Shown in pieces: positions 11,405 through 22,754 of a stretch of DNA of 64,000 bases. The stretch is from Hypericum androsaemum (taxonomy: Eukaryota; Streptophyta; Magnoliopsida; Malpighiales; Hypericaceae). Under the pieces are notes generated by a model that searched no databases, was not told the origin of the DNA, and worked only from the letters and a program-made list of their open reading frames with translations. The DNA lies in assembly GCA_963995505.1 (NCBI GenBank), contig OZ023190.1:2108001-2172000 (forward strand), in the 5' to 3' direction. The translations under genes were made by a program, and so were the position numbers. The first letter of the stretch is position 1; the number at the start of each line of letters is the position of its first letter.

Positions 11405-11541
11405 CGGGCAGAGTCCGGGAAGCTGCCTGTGGACCTAAGTGATGTTAAATGTGTGTGGTTTGATTCGATTGATGGATTTTTTATTATAGGATACTAAAGT
11501 GATTTTTTGTGTACCACAAGGTACTAAAATAGACTTTTCTC
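11405..11541 (-). repeat. Right terminal inverted repeat of Pack-MULE-like element
   Basis: Ends ctaaaatagacttttctc and abuts the second ttaattata copy. The inner boundary is approximate. Confidence 0.85.
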
Positions 11542-11550
11542 TTAATTATA

Positions 11551-12058
11551 TTAGGCTGTATTAGGTCACCACCCTATTTTTTAAAGAAAAGTTTAGTATA
11601 TCATTTGGTTGCACACCTGGGATAGTCCTATTATTTTCTTTCTTCATTTATTTTTATTATTTGTTTAGAAACTAAAAATGTCACTAATTAAAATCATACA
11701 ACATCTACGATTGTTTAGTCTAGACCTCGGGTAACCGGAACCTGAACCACAACCATGGTTCACGAAATCGCCTCGGTTACAGTTCAGTGTTTTAAAAAAT
11801 CGTGCAACCGGGAACTTTGAAACCATGGAACCATGTGATTTTGATTTTTTGAAACTAAATCGTAAAGTTTTTTTTTAAAAAAAGTGAACCACTAGGTCAA
11901 CCGTAACTCGCACTCTTGAGAACCGTTTTGAAACTTTGCAGGGCAGCTCCAGTTCAAGTTCCACATATTTGGAACCGTGGAACCAGAAATTCCGGAACCG
12001 CTCCTAGCTTAATTCATGACTTTGTAATATATTCAAATATGAACACTATATAAATGTT
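11551..12058. other. Spacer, nothing recognised
   Basis: AT-rich with repeated 'ggaacc'-type words around 11740-12000. No coding potential was seen. Confidence 0.4.
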
Positions 12059-12075
12059 AAAACACCTTGGCTTAT

Positions 12076-12203
12076 TTTTTTTAAAGGTAAATTACACCAA
12101 GAATATACGTCTATGCCAAGGTTTGAACTTTGTATCTCCGTCAAATTTTCTAATGCCTATACTGCTAGGCCAAATGACCTCCGTCAAATCTTCCAACACC
12201 AAG
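12076..12203 (-). mobile_element. tRNA-derived SINE with 17-bp target-site duplication
   Basis: On the minus strand the 128-bp unit carries an A-box-like TGGCCTAGCAG and a B-box-like AGTTCAAACC at tRNA-like spacing, then a short body ending in an A-rich tail. Near-perfect 17-bp repeats flank it: aaaacaccttggcttat (12059-12075) and aaaacaccttcgcttat (12204-12220), with one mismatch. Internal pol III boxes, an A-rich 3' end and a long TSD together are the hallmarks of a SINE mobilised by LINE machinery. The family is not one I can name. Confidence 0.8.
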
Positions 12204-12220
12204 AAAACACCTTCGCTTAT

Positions 12221-13617
12221 TGGAGACCTTTTGTCGATAATTTTTTTAATTGCCAATTTTCATACGAGTCATTGGATCTTCTGTATATGTACAATTTGCA
12301 GATAAACTATTATTACGAAATGGATAAATCTCTCACTGGAGATTTTTTTTCATAAACAACGAATTTTTTTTAACAAGAGCAAAGCATAAAATATATATTC
12401 AATTACGATAGATAAAAGAGCGGAACTCTAGAATAAATTAATTTATTCGAATAATTGAGTAACTTAAAAAAAATTAAAAGCGCCTGTTATTATTTAAAAT
12501 TTTAAAACTATCAATTTTGAGAATTTTGATAGTTTTGACTCATTTTGGAAATCTATTTAAAATTTCTACCTAAAAAATCTCTAATTATTTCATAAGATTT
12601 GAATTTAGATATTAAAAAAAATATATTTATTATCACTTGGAAAGGTCAATAAAAAAATACGATGTCTAAGTCTGACATTTCTCCGTCCAGTTAGAAGTTG
12701 TCTCTTTTTGGAACTTTATCTCATAGCTCTCTCTTTCTTTTGTTCTTTTTCATATCCTAGCAGCCTTTGACCACATCTCAACCGTCCAGCTCACCGTTTC
12801 AGACATTCTCTTGCAGCTGATTTTGATTCTTTAAACCGGTAATTGAAAAGTCATATTTCGGTTTTTATTTGGAGACTTGGTTCTATAGTTAAAGAGAATA
12901 CTGCCCTTTAGTAGGAGGAGAAACAGGTTGCTACTATGTGATCTCCACGGAAAATCAAATAGGGACATGCAAAATGACACCAAACTCGATATAGACAACT
13001 TTTTTGAAACAATTTTTTTAGAAAATTTTGCAACGGTCTCGTACTCGATATAGCTTTTTTCGCCTTCCATATTTTACCAAATGACAATTTTATAATAGAC
13101 ATTACTTATCAATTAAATCTGCATCATCTCTTTCCCTCCCTTACCTTCAACACGTGTAATTTAACAATGATCATCTGATACAAAATGATAATATTTGAAC
13201 AATTAATCCCAATAACAAAACCTACTAAAGAGAAAGTCAACTATGTATACACTACCATAAATTTTTATAAATAATAATATTGTAAACATCAAGTGTATCA
13301 AATCATTGTAAACTAAATTTTAACCTCCCAACCCAACAAAAGGGCAAACAAGTCTTTTCCATAGCATATCAAAACAGGAGGTTGCCTTGCCATCCAAAAT
13401 CCTTAAACACACCCAATTAAATCAAAACAAAAAAAGTCAATTTTATAATCATCATCTTCATAATTATCATCATCCTTGAACTAAAAAAAGCCAAGGAGAC
13501 ACATACTTCATAATTAAAGATCCACCACCACCCACCAAATGAGACCCTCCAAACCAACCAAAGCTCCAATCTTTCACCTCCTAGGCGTCTAAATCTCCGA
13601 CCCTTTTAATATTTTGG
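12221..13617. other. AT-rich upstream region of the hydrolase gene
   Basis: No gene is seen. The last part (about 13480-13617) probably holds the promoter and 5' leader of the gene starting at 13618. I could not fix a TATA box or transcription start. Confidence 0.45.
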
Positions 13618-15501
13618 ATGGGGAACGTGACGTCCAGCGTGGCGGCGAAATTCGCCTTCTTCCCGCCGGAGCCGGCCACGTACGAGGTGTACAAGGAGGA
13701 GGACGGGCGGCTGGTGCTCCCCGGCGTGACGGCGGACAAGAACATGGACGTGCATTTGCTCGAGACAAGGGCCGGCAACAAGGTGGTGGCCACCTTCTGG
13801 AGGCACCCGCTTGCCAGGTTCACCCTCTTGTATTCTCATGGCAACGCCGCCGACCTCGGCCAGATGCACGAGCTCTTCATCGAGCTCCGCGCCCACCTCC
13901 GCGTCAACATCATGAGGTTCGTAAGACTTGAACCCATGACCTCGAATCCGAGTCCCTCGTCCAGTTTGGTCTTTGTTTTTGTCTTTCCTGAAATGGGTTG
14001 GTTGCTTTTGGTTGGAAGGTGATGGTTTGTTGATGTTTGCCTTATCAGAATTTTACTTTATTTTTTTTATTAATCTCTGATATTCAAAGTCGAGCCATAT
14101 CGGCCATGGTGATTCTTGTACTAGTTTTCTTCTTTGTTTGTTTGGTCTATCCTGAACTGGGTTGGTTGGTGTTTGGTTGGAAGGTGATGGGTTGTTGATG
14201 TTATTACAGATGTTGCCTAATCAGAATTTTCGTTAGATTAGTTTCTATAGTTTTAATAAATTTCCGTTGATCTTGTTTTCGTTCTTTGTGGATTTCCTCA
14301 TTCTTCCTATGATTTCATGGATTGAATTGTTTTTTTTTTGGAACATAATTTTGATCCTTTGATTGATAATATACAATGAGTCTCTTTAACAAGCTCTTTG
14401 TACCTCGTCCTAATATTGGACGTGCTTTCGCTAAGATCGTAGTTTTTCAGGGAGCGTTCTTAATCCGAAATTGTCCAAATGTCCTTTGTTTGCGAGACAA
14501 TCACGTTTTACTCGATCACCCCCTTCACATTCTGTTTGGACGCCTGCTTGTTATCTGTTCACAAGTTTTATTGGTGTTCTGCAGTTATGATTATTCGGGA
14601 TACGGAGCATCTACTGGAAAGGTAAAGAAAATGTATCAGCGTATCGTCTTTCGGATCTTCTGGTTTATTTATAATTGACTAATGGTAGTCAAATTAGCTT
14701 TTTGGATGAGTTACCTGTGTCTGTTTCCTATCAGTATAATCATGTAACTGACTCTTCTTAACTCGTTTCGTGATCGTAGCCGTCCGAGTTGAACACGTAT
14801 CACGACATTGAAGCCGTCTACGACTGCTTGAGGAGGGAATACGGAATTATGCAGGAGGAGTTGATATTATATGGCCAATCTGTTGGAAGCGGGCCAACTT
14901 TGCATTTAGCTTCTAAACTGCAGAGGATTAGAGGCGTCGTACTTCATAGCGCTATTCTATCCGGCATACGAGTTCTATATCCTGTAAAAATGACCTTTTG
15001 GTTTGACATATTTAAGGTAACAGTCGCCCCAATCACGTTCTCTATCCTTGTCTTTTTGTTCTTCGTTTCTGAAGAAGCGTTTTTCAATCTCTGCAGAATA
15101 TCGAAAAGATACGGCATGTCAGCAGTCCAGTTTTGGTCATACATGTGAGTTCCTTCTTCCTCACTTGTAACAGATATCGCGAATGGTGGTAACCTTAATC
15201 CGATTTGCTCTGGCTGTTTAACCTCGCGCAGGGAACGAGCGATGACATAGTAGATTGGTCACATGGAAAGCGGCTATGGGAACTTTCCAGGGAGAAATAT
15301 GATCCATTGTGGGTTAAAGGAGGTGGCCATTGTAACCTCGAAACATACCCCGAGTACATCAAGCACTTGCGCAAGTTCATAAACGCAATGGAGAAAATCT
15401 CGATCGCGAAACCGCAAAAGCAACTCACTCAGAACCCGAGTATAGAAGTCAAGCACAACAAATGCTTAAGATTTGGGAAAAGGCCATCAGCTGAAGCCTA
15501 G
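13618..15501 (+). CDS. ABHD17-like alpha/beta hydrolase (putative protein depalmitoylase)
   Basis: Five exons, 13618-13916, 14585-14621, 14780-15016, 15097-15144 and 15232-15501, join through GT-AG introns into an 891-nt frame (296 aa). The N-terminus [19 protein letters not shown] matches the plant family related to animal ABHD17 and offers Gly2 for possible N-myristoylation. [13 protein letters not shown] supplies the oxyanion region. The catalytic triad is visible: Ser146 in GQSVG, Asp211 in GTSDDIVD and His240 in [12 protein letters not shown]17 enzymes remove palmitate from membrane-bound proteins in animals; that role here is inferred. The C-terminal tail after about residue 250 is basic and variable, as is usual in the family. 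No coding defect is visible. Intron 1 contains a diverged internal duplication (about 13966-14060 and 14143-14240). An AUG shortly after the start at 13618 in another frame is not used. Confidence 0.93.
13966..14240. repeat. Diverged direct repeat inside hydrolase intron 1
   Basis: The words 'gggttggttg' and 'ttggttggaaggtgatgg', followed by 'cagaatttt', occur twice about 180 bp apart (near 13990-14060 and 14160-14235). Confidence 0.7.
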
Positions 15502-18124
15502 ATTATCAAAACACAAAGTACTGCCGCGACACGGGTTTGACTCGGGTCTGTTTGCTAGCAGAAGTTCCGGATTCGGCATCGTTCCTGCTAAAGTTCGGGT
15601 CTGCCGGCTGGGAAGACTTGGCAATGAGCATCCAGTTACATAGATAGCCTGACATGTCTCCAAAGAGCAGATTCATCTCCTTCAAGATGACCATCTTTTG
15701 GTAGGCAGATTCTGCAACTAACTTTATTAGCATTGTTAGACCAGGTGCCACATTAGGTATCGTGTGTAATGTTCTTGATCTGGATCCTTGTTATATGACA
15801 GTGTTGGTCTATGTAAGTGTATCATCTTTGGTCTTATAATGTCATTAGAAAAAGCAAATACAAGGTCCCTTTGGTCACAACTTTTTTACCATTAAGTCTC
15901 CTTTCATCTACTCTTCACCAATAATAGGTCTGAGTTACAACTATATTTTTCTTTTAGTGAATTTATAACACATATAAACGGATCCAAAATATGGATATCC
16001 AAATTGTGGAGGAATATCTGGCCCAAAAACCAAACACCCAAGACGGAAGTCATTGCCGAAAATTCTATTAGGAGACAAGGCCCCAGAGATGAAAAAGATA
16101 AGGAAACAAGGAACATCGTGGAGTGGAGAAGTTATTTTGTCAGTTGGATGAAAAAAATTAAGCAACAAAAATTGGCAATTAGGACTAGAAAGTACTTACT
16201 CTAATGGTATAAGAAAAAACTAAGATAGAGAGTGATGAGAAATCAAATCAATATAAAAAAATTGTTGTTAATTAGATACTTTTGAAAGAGACGTAACTCA
16301 ATATTCTTGCGAATTATAATCATATATAGCAATTTTTTTTGGGTTGCGCATCACATCAGCTTTTGGGGCTAACAAAATATTGTGTTTTGTACTCTGGCAA
16401 GCCCAATTGTAAGCCTTAGCCCATTTCAAACAAATTTGTATTAACTTATGCCCCCATGTTATTGTGTGGTATTTTTTCAAGCAACATATATATTTTTTAA
16501 ATTACATATATATTTTTTGAAGTCAAATATAAAATTTCTATTTAAATATCTCTAAATTCATTCCTGTACTGATTTTTTAAAAACTTGAAACTGATCTCTC
16601 CAATATTATGATCTCAACTCTGCTACCGAAAGTCCGAGCAAGCCCAAATATCTTTCTTTTGCCTTCCAGAAAGACCAAGCCTCCCTATTGGCCCAAACAT
16701 TCATAGAGAACTATAATAGTTTTTTTTAATAAAAAATTCTGGGTCGAGCACTCGAACTCTATTTAACGAATGACTCTTTTAATGATGTATGGATTCATTA
16801 ATATGATGCTAAAATATTTTATATCACAGGGCACCGTATAGTAATGTACTATAATATCTTCTGTACAGATAATTGGTTTAGGACAACTTGACAAATAAAT
16901 GAGTTGACCGGTACACTTTGGAGCTTGTCTGTTGCCAACTGATCACATGAGAAGAAGTACAACAACCTTGTAGTTGTCTTGGAATTGGATTTTTCAATTA
17001 GGACACATCTTAATCATAATTTTATGATTTTAACCTGATGTGATATAACATGCGGTTAAAATTAGTGACTTTAGTGACGTGACGTGACACGCGAATTAGT
17101 TCAAATAACTAGGATTAGCATGTATCACTTAGTTATCAGTTAAGTAAAACTTTTGTCAGGTACCAGATAATTTAAAAATCACAAGGTAGTGGTATGTCGA
17201 AACACGAAATTACTTAATTTTTTGGGTAGAAATCGAGGGTTAAAATACCTACTAATTTTTATTAACTGCGTGTTGGATCATCAGTTCGAGTACATCGAGA
17301 AAGGCTTATTAATCGGGTGCTGGATCATCATATTTATATAGATCTAGCAACGGGTCTCTCTTTTTTGTTGTGTTTAAGGTTTATGATTCTACCACAATGT
17401 CCTTGTCCAAAAAGAAGGAAAAAAGAGAGAGAAAACAATATAATTATTGTTAATAAAATATTCCAATTATGTGGCAACACATGGCCTCATCCCTCGTGGA
17501 CCAAGCAAATAATTGCAAGTTTGATTATATCATTGTAAATTCAAGATATGGTGCTTCACACCTTGGTTTTTTTTGGGGTAAAACTTCACAGCTTGGTATT
17601 TGGTTGTCTTCCTATCCAAACAAAGGCTTTAGGGCTTCACTGGCGGGCCCATTTTTTAGACACACACCCACTTCAATTCAATAAACTATAAAGTTAAAGT
17701 TAAGCTGTAGTACCATGCTTTCGGTACTTTGACATATAATTATTCGGGTTTAAAATTTTCCCATCAGGTGTGACACCCCGTAACTATAATTAATGATATG
17801 GAATCTACCAACGATGCAACGATACTCGATCATGGAATTTTACATTGTAGATCAAATCGTGATTAAAACAATCTGACCATTTGTTTACAACAAAAAAATC
17901 ACTTGTTATGTTTTTTTGGAAAAAATATTATGTGTTATGTTACATCTTTAATTTTATCTATGTATAGATCACATCATTAATTTTATCGGCTAATTTTGGT
18001 GGTCACTTTTCTAAAAACAGAAACCTCCAACCTAAGAGAATGAATAAACACCGAGATATCTCGTCGATTAGGATGATCATGACTTTATTATATAAAAACA
18101 AAAATTTAAAGTTCAATAGGAGGA
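15502..18124. other. 3' flank of hydrolase gene and intergenic region
   Basis: The first few hundred bases are probably the 3' untranslated region. The remainder is AT-rich without coding frames, RNA genes or bounded repeats that I can support. Confidence 0.5.
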
Positions 18125-18129
18125 GTACA

Positions 18130-18583
18130 AGTAAGAATATTTCTCATTCCGTTAAGGAAAAAATCTCTCCATAACGGGAAATATCTTTCCATATAGTTGT
18201 GATCCATATGTAGCCAAGATTGACCCACGATTCTGGACAAAATCACGCTCAATTAAGGCGAGAAATCTTTGAGAATATTGCCTACGATCATGGGATCGTA
18301 ATATTCTCAAAGATGGTAACACATTATTCTCCATTGATGGTAATGGAGCCTATAAATACAAGATAATTTCGAGGTCCCTAGACTCACTCACACATTCAGA
18401 ATACCAACATCATCAAGGGGTGAGAGCGAGAGCCTAGAAGAGGCGAGAAAAACTCGCCGGAATCGAGAGCCAAAGCTTGCCGAAAACTGCTACAATGGCT
18501 GGAGGTAATCCGATCTTTTTGCTTCTGCCTTTTACGTGTTCATGTAGTCTAGAACACTTTTAGATCGTGTAGAAACACTTACA
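18130..18583 (+). repeat. Left LTR, inverted orientation
   Basis: 454 bp. It begins agtaagaatatttctc on the plus strand (first T of TG changed to A) and ends gaaacacttaca. It aligns over its full length with the reverse complement of 23836-24289, with roughly thirty differences by eye. A TATA-like tataaatac is near 18352. Confidence 0.93.
18266..18313. repeat. 14-bp-arm hairpin in left LTR U3
   Basis: Arms tctttgagaatatt and aatattctcaaaga are perfect inverted repeats around a loop that itself contains cgatc/gatcg. Confidence 0.85.
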
Positions 18584-18867
18584 ATTGGATTTCTCCCACT
18601 TGGTCCATATAACTCAACACTCACCAAAAAGAAACAAAATATATGAATCATAGCGATAGGTCCTCTATGAGCCAGTATTACCTTACATGTATCACAATAT
18701 ATCAAGTCCCCAACTGATATCCCATTAGTCCTTAAAGAATAAACAATATGTTTATTCTTTGTCCATAAAATGATATTTCTCAGCAAATTAAATGTGCACA
18801 ATTATAAGAGAAAATATCAAACTCGATAAGAGTTTCTATGAGAAACAAATGTACCATAAATGAAAGC
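18584..18867 (-). other. 3' untranslated part and polypurine tract of the inverted-LTR element
   Basis: Non-coding stretch between the RNase H stop and the left LTR. The purine tract AAGTGGGAGA is on the minus strand at 18592-18601. Eight bases, AATCCAAT on the minus strand, separate it from the LTR; they include the complement of ATTGG, the bases found at the primer-binding-site edge. Confidence 0.7.
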
Positions 18868-20700
18868 TTACATCATGGAACCAAGTCCCATGCTTTCTAC
18901 ATGATTCTTGAATTTCTTTGGTTGCATGCCTTTAGTCAAAGGATCGGCAATCATTAATTCAGTACTAATGTGTTCGATAACCACCTTTCCATCTTTAACA
19001 CATTCTCTTATGGCTAGATACTTGATGTCGATGTGCTTGCTTCGACTTCTACTTTTGTTATTCTTTGCCATAAAGACAGCAGCTGAATTGTCGCAGTACA
19101 TCTTTAGTGGCCTAGAAATAGAGTCTACGACTCTAAGCCCAGTTACGAAACTCTTCAACCAAACACCTTGTGATGTAGCTTCAAAACAAGATACGAACTC
19201 AGCCTCCATAGTGGAAGTAGCAGTCAATGTCTGCTTTGTGCTTCTCCAATACACTGCTCTACCAGCTAGTATAAAAACATATCCTGAGGTAGATTTCTTT
19301 GAATCTATGCAGCCAGCATAATCAGCATCAGAGTAGCCAATCACCTCCAACTTATCGGTTCGTCTATACATGAGTATGTAGTTCTTTGTTCCTTGAAGGT
19401 ATCTCATCACCTTCTTTGCAGCTTTCCAGTGGTCAATACCTGGGTTACTATGATATCTACCCAATACTCTAACAACATATGCAATCTCAGGTCTGGTGCA
19501 AACCTGAGCATACATAAGGCTTCCTACAGCAGAAGCATATATAATGTTCTTCATTTATTCTCGCTCAAAGTCATTTTTTGGACATTGTTCCAAACAGAAC
19601 TTGTCACCCTTCACAATGGGTGATATACTTGGTGAACAATCTTTCATATTAAATCTTTCTAAAACTTTGTTGATATAGGTCTCTTGAGATAAACTCAAAA
19701 TATCTCGTGATCTTTCTCTATGGATCTTAATGCCAATGACATAAGATGCCTCACCCATATCCTTCATATCAAAGTTCTTCGAGAGAAATTGATTCACCTC
19801 ATATAACAACCCATTATTATTAGTCGCCAGCAAAATATCATCCACATATAAAATAAGGAAACATATCTTACTCCTACTAACGTTTTGGTATATACATTGA
19901 TCTATGACATTCTCTTCGAAACTGAATAAAGTGATGACATCATGGAACTTTATATACCATTGGCGGGAGGCTTGTTTCAAACCGTAAATAGATTTATTAA
20001 GCTTGCAGACTAAATGCTCACCATCACAAGAGAAAAATCCTTCTGGTTGTTTCATGTATACCTCTTCCTCTAAATCTCCATTAAGGAAGGTCGTTTTCAC
20101 ATCCATTTGATGCAGCTTAAAATCAAAATGAGCTACTAATGCCATAATTGTTCAAAGTAAATCTTTCTTTGATACAGGAGAAAAGGTCTCTGTGTAGTCG
20201 ATTCCTTCTCTTTGAGTAAACCCTTTGGCCATAAGTCTTGCCTTATATCTCTCAATATTGCCTTGTGAGTCTTTCTTTGTTTTAAAGACCCATTTGCATC
20301 CGATAGATTTTACACCAATAGGCAACTCGACAAGATTTCAGACTCGATTAGATGCCATAGAGTCCATCTCTTCAATTATAGCTTTGTGCCATAAGTTTGA
20401 TTCCTTAGAACTTACAGCTTGTGAAAATGTCTCAGGATCATTCTCGGCTCCAAAGTCACAGTCCATTTCTTACAGATACACTTCATAATCACCAGGAATT
20501 GCTGACCTTCTAACTCTAGTAGATCTTTTCAATGTTGCTTCATCATTCTCTTGAGGGACTTGTTGTTCAACCGGTTGCTCAATTGGTTGTTCAATATTAT
20601 CTTCATTAACAACTTGATCTAAAGGATCAGCATCATTAGCTTGTGGAACTTGAATAACTGGTTGTTCTACACACGATTGAACTGGAGGCGTATGTATAAA
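18868..20700 (-). pseudogene. Copia reverse transcriptase and RNase H, broken
   Basis: From 20700 down, the minus strand encodes the linker and reverse transcriptase. Visible motifs are [39 protein letters not shown] and catalytic LYVDDILLA. The RNase H domain at 19554-18868 shows GYSDADYAGC, STMEAEFVS and the terminal IADPLTKGMQPKKF. Stops interrupt the reverse transcriptase N-terminal part and the reverse transcriptase/RNase H boundary near 19555. The active-site residues that can be seen are intact. In a working element these domains copy the RNA into DNA in the cytoplasm; here they are inactive. Confidence 0.88.
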
Positions 20701-20702
20701 AA

Positions 20703-21831
20703 CTAGCGTGTCACTTGAATTAGAAGATTGAGCTTAATAGTGAAATACCAATTGATAGTCCTAGGATCTAGTTTCTTTTCTTGTGGATTATAAATCCTTA
20801 CTTCGGACGGGCATCCCCAAACGTGTATATGTCGCAAACTGGATTTCCAACCTTTGAGTAACTCAAAAGGCATCTTTAAAACAGCCTTGGTTGGAACTCG
20901 GTTTAATATATACACAGCCATCTTTAGTGCTTCAGTCCACAAGAATTGAGGAAGTTTTTTTGTTACTCCTCATACTTCTCACCATGTCCATTAAAATTTA
21001 GTTTCTTCTTTCTGCCACACCATTCTGGTCCGGAGAACTAGATATAGTGTATTGGGCAACAATCCCATGTTCTTGAAGAAACTTTGCAAATGGTCCTGGT
21101 GCTTGTCCATTCTCAGTGTATCTACCATAATACTCTCCACCTCTATCTGATCTCACAATTTTAATTTGTTTACCACATTGTTTCTCTACTTCAGCCTTGA
21201 AAACTTTAAAGGCATCCGAAGCTTCATCCTTGGAATGAAATAAATCGAGATACATATATCGTGAGAAATCATCTATAAAGGTGATAAAGTACTTTGGACT
21301 ACTCGCGTCCATGTCAGGACAGTAAATATCTGTATGTATGATTTCTAACAAATCACTACTCCTCTTTGCACCCTTTTTGGACTTATTGGTTTACTTTCCC
21401 TTGATGCAATCCACACAAGTCTCAAAGTCAGTAAAATCTAGAGCACTAAGCACTCCTTCATTCACCAGCCTTTTAATTCTTAAAATAGAGATATGTCCCA
21501 ATCTCTGGTGCCACAATACAGATAAATTTTCATTCACAACACAACGCTTTAACCCATCAGTAACATTCATGACGTCATAAGTAACATTCCTTTGCAGTGC
21601 AATTGAATAAAGATCATCAGACAATGTATCATAACTAACAATCTCAGATTTATTTAATAAGGTAAAACCATTATCCGAGAAGTTAAAGCCAAAACCAAAG
21701 GGTACAAGTCTTGAAACTGAAATTAAATTTCTAGAAAACTTAGGAACATAAAAGGTCTTTTCTAAATACAAAATAAAACCAATGCTTAACACCAAATTGC
21801 AAGAACCAATAGCCTTCACAAGTGAGCTCAT
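20703..21831 (-). pseudogene. Copia GAG-pre-integrase and integrase, broken
   Basis: The pre-integrase zinc module is at LWHQRLGHISI followed by TCVDCIKGK. The integrase core has its three acidic residues in HTDIYC, RSDRGGEY and NGVAERRN. The C-terminal part ([26 protein letters not shown]) is in the next frame segment. Frames are interrupted near 21391/21351 and 20998/20942, so at least two stops or shifts separate the pieces. Confidence 0.87.
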
Positions 21832-21852
21832 CTTTCCTCCTGAATGGATGTG

Positions 21853-22754
21853 CTATTCACTTCCCACTAGCTTCCGAAGGTTTTGTATACCCTGAAAGGT
21901 ATTTGAGACATGGATTGTAGAACCAGAGTCAATCCACCTAGTGTTATGACCAATATTTGTTAGATTTGATTCATAACATACAAACGAAAGTTGAATACCT
22001 TTCTTGTCAAACCAAAATTTGAACTTAGAGCACTCTTTCTTCATGTGTCCTGCCTTCTTGCAGAAGAAATACTTTGACTCTTTCTTAATGTCCGCTTTGA
22101 CAAGGATCTTGCCTTTTCCTTTAGCATGATCTTTCTTTTTCTTTCCAGAAAAAGTGAGATTCACTTTCTCACCCACTTCCATTGCCAGCCTTCCCTCTTC
22201 TTGAACACACATGGTAAAAAGTTTATTAATAGACCATTTATCCTTATGTGTGTTATAAGAAATCTTAAATGGGTCAAATTGCTAGGGTCTGTGCACAGAA
22301 TGAAGTGAACCAGAAAGATTTCTGATATATCAACTTCCAAGGTCTTCAATTAAGCCGCAATATCCCTCATGCGCATGATGTGATCACGCACACCTCCTAT
22401 TCCGGTAAGCCTCATGGATGATAAATGTATGATAAGAGTACTTGCCAAAGCCTTATCTGAAGTGACAAATTATTCATCTATTGCTTTCAACAAGAGACGA
22501 ACATTGTCATATTGCTCAATAGAACTCCTGATCCCAGCAGATACTTTGGTCTTTATGAACAAAACGCAGAGGCGATTTGATCGCTCCCACTTTTCATAAA
22601 GATCAACCTGATCTGGGGTACTCACATCAGTGATTGCAGGTGGCTCAAGCTTTCTAATGGCATAGTCAATATCCATCCATCCCAAATGAAGGAGAACTCT
22701 CTCCTTCCAAACCTTAAAATTGTCACCCTTGAGTTCGGGAACATCACACTTCAC
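21853..22754 (-). pseudogene. Copia gag and protease, broken
   Basis: The gag N-terminal part reads ELKGDNFKVWKERVLLHLGW. Frames then break: two glutamine-like positions are now TAA (near 22470 and 22352), followed by a frameshift. The zinc knuckle is YFFCKKAGHMKKEC, so the first cysteine has become tyrosine. The protease active site DSGST at WIDSGSTIHVSN is intact. No clear ATG for gag is left, so the start given is the upstream limit of the open frame. Confidence 0.85.

Larger units (their letters stand above)
10134..11541. mobile_element. Pack-MULE-like transposon with captured GC-rich insert
   Basis: A perfect 9-bp duplication, ttaattata, lies at 10125-10133 and 11542-11550. Nine-bp TSDs are characteristic of Mutator-like elements. 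The ends are long imperfect inverted repeats of about 130 bp: 10134-10268 pairs with about 11405-11541, sharing blocks such as 'tattttagtacc', 'aatcactttagtat' and 'cttaggtccaca'. Between them lies a GC-rich segment (about 10545-11100), in contrast to the AT-rich ends. No transposase is encoded. The layout (TIR, pyrimidine tract at 10385-10432, GC-rich insert, TIR) fits a non-autonomous MULE carrying host gene sequence. Confidence 0.85.

Noticed and set aside
13606..13931. Three overlapping ORFs on both strands
   Set aside because: Shadows of GC-rich exon 1 of the hydrolase gene, which alone carries the family motifs.
17768..17800. LTR-like start 'tgtgacaccccgtaac'
   Set aside because: No matching LTR end, TSD or partner was found. 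A single motif is not enough.
18152..18334. 60-codon minus-strand ORF, nearly identical to a plus-strand ORF at 24085-24267
   Set aside because: Both lie antisense within the two LTRs and are similar only because the LTRs are copies. No known domain and no coding context.
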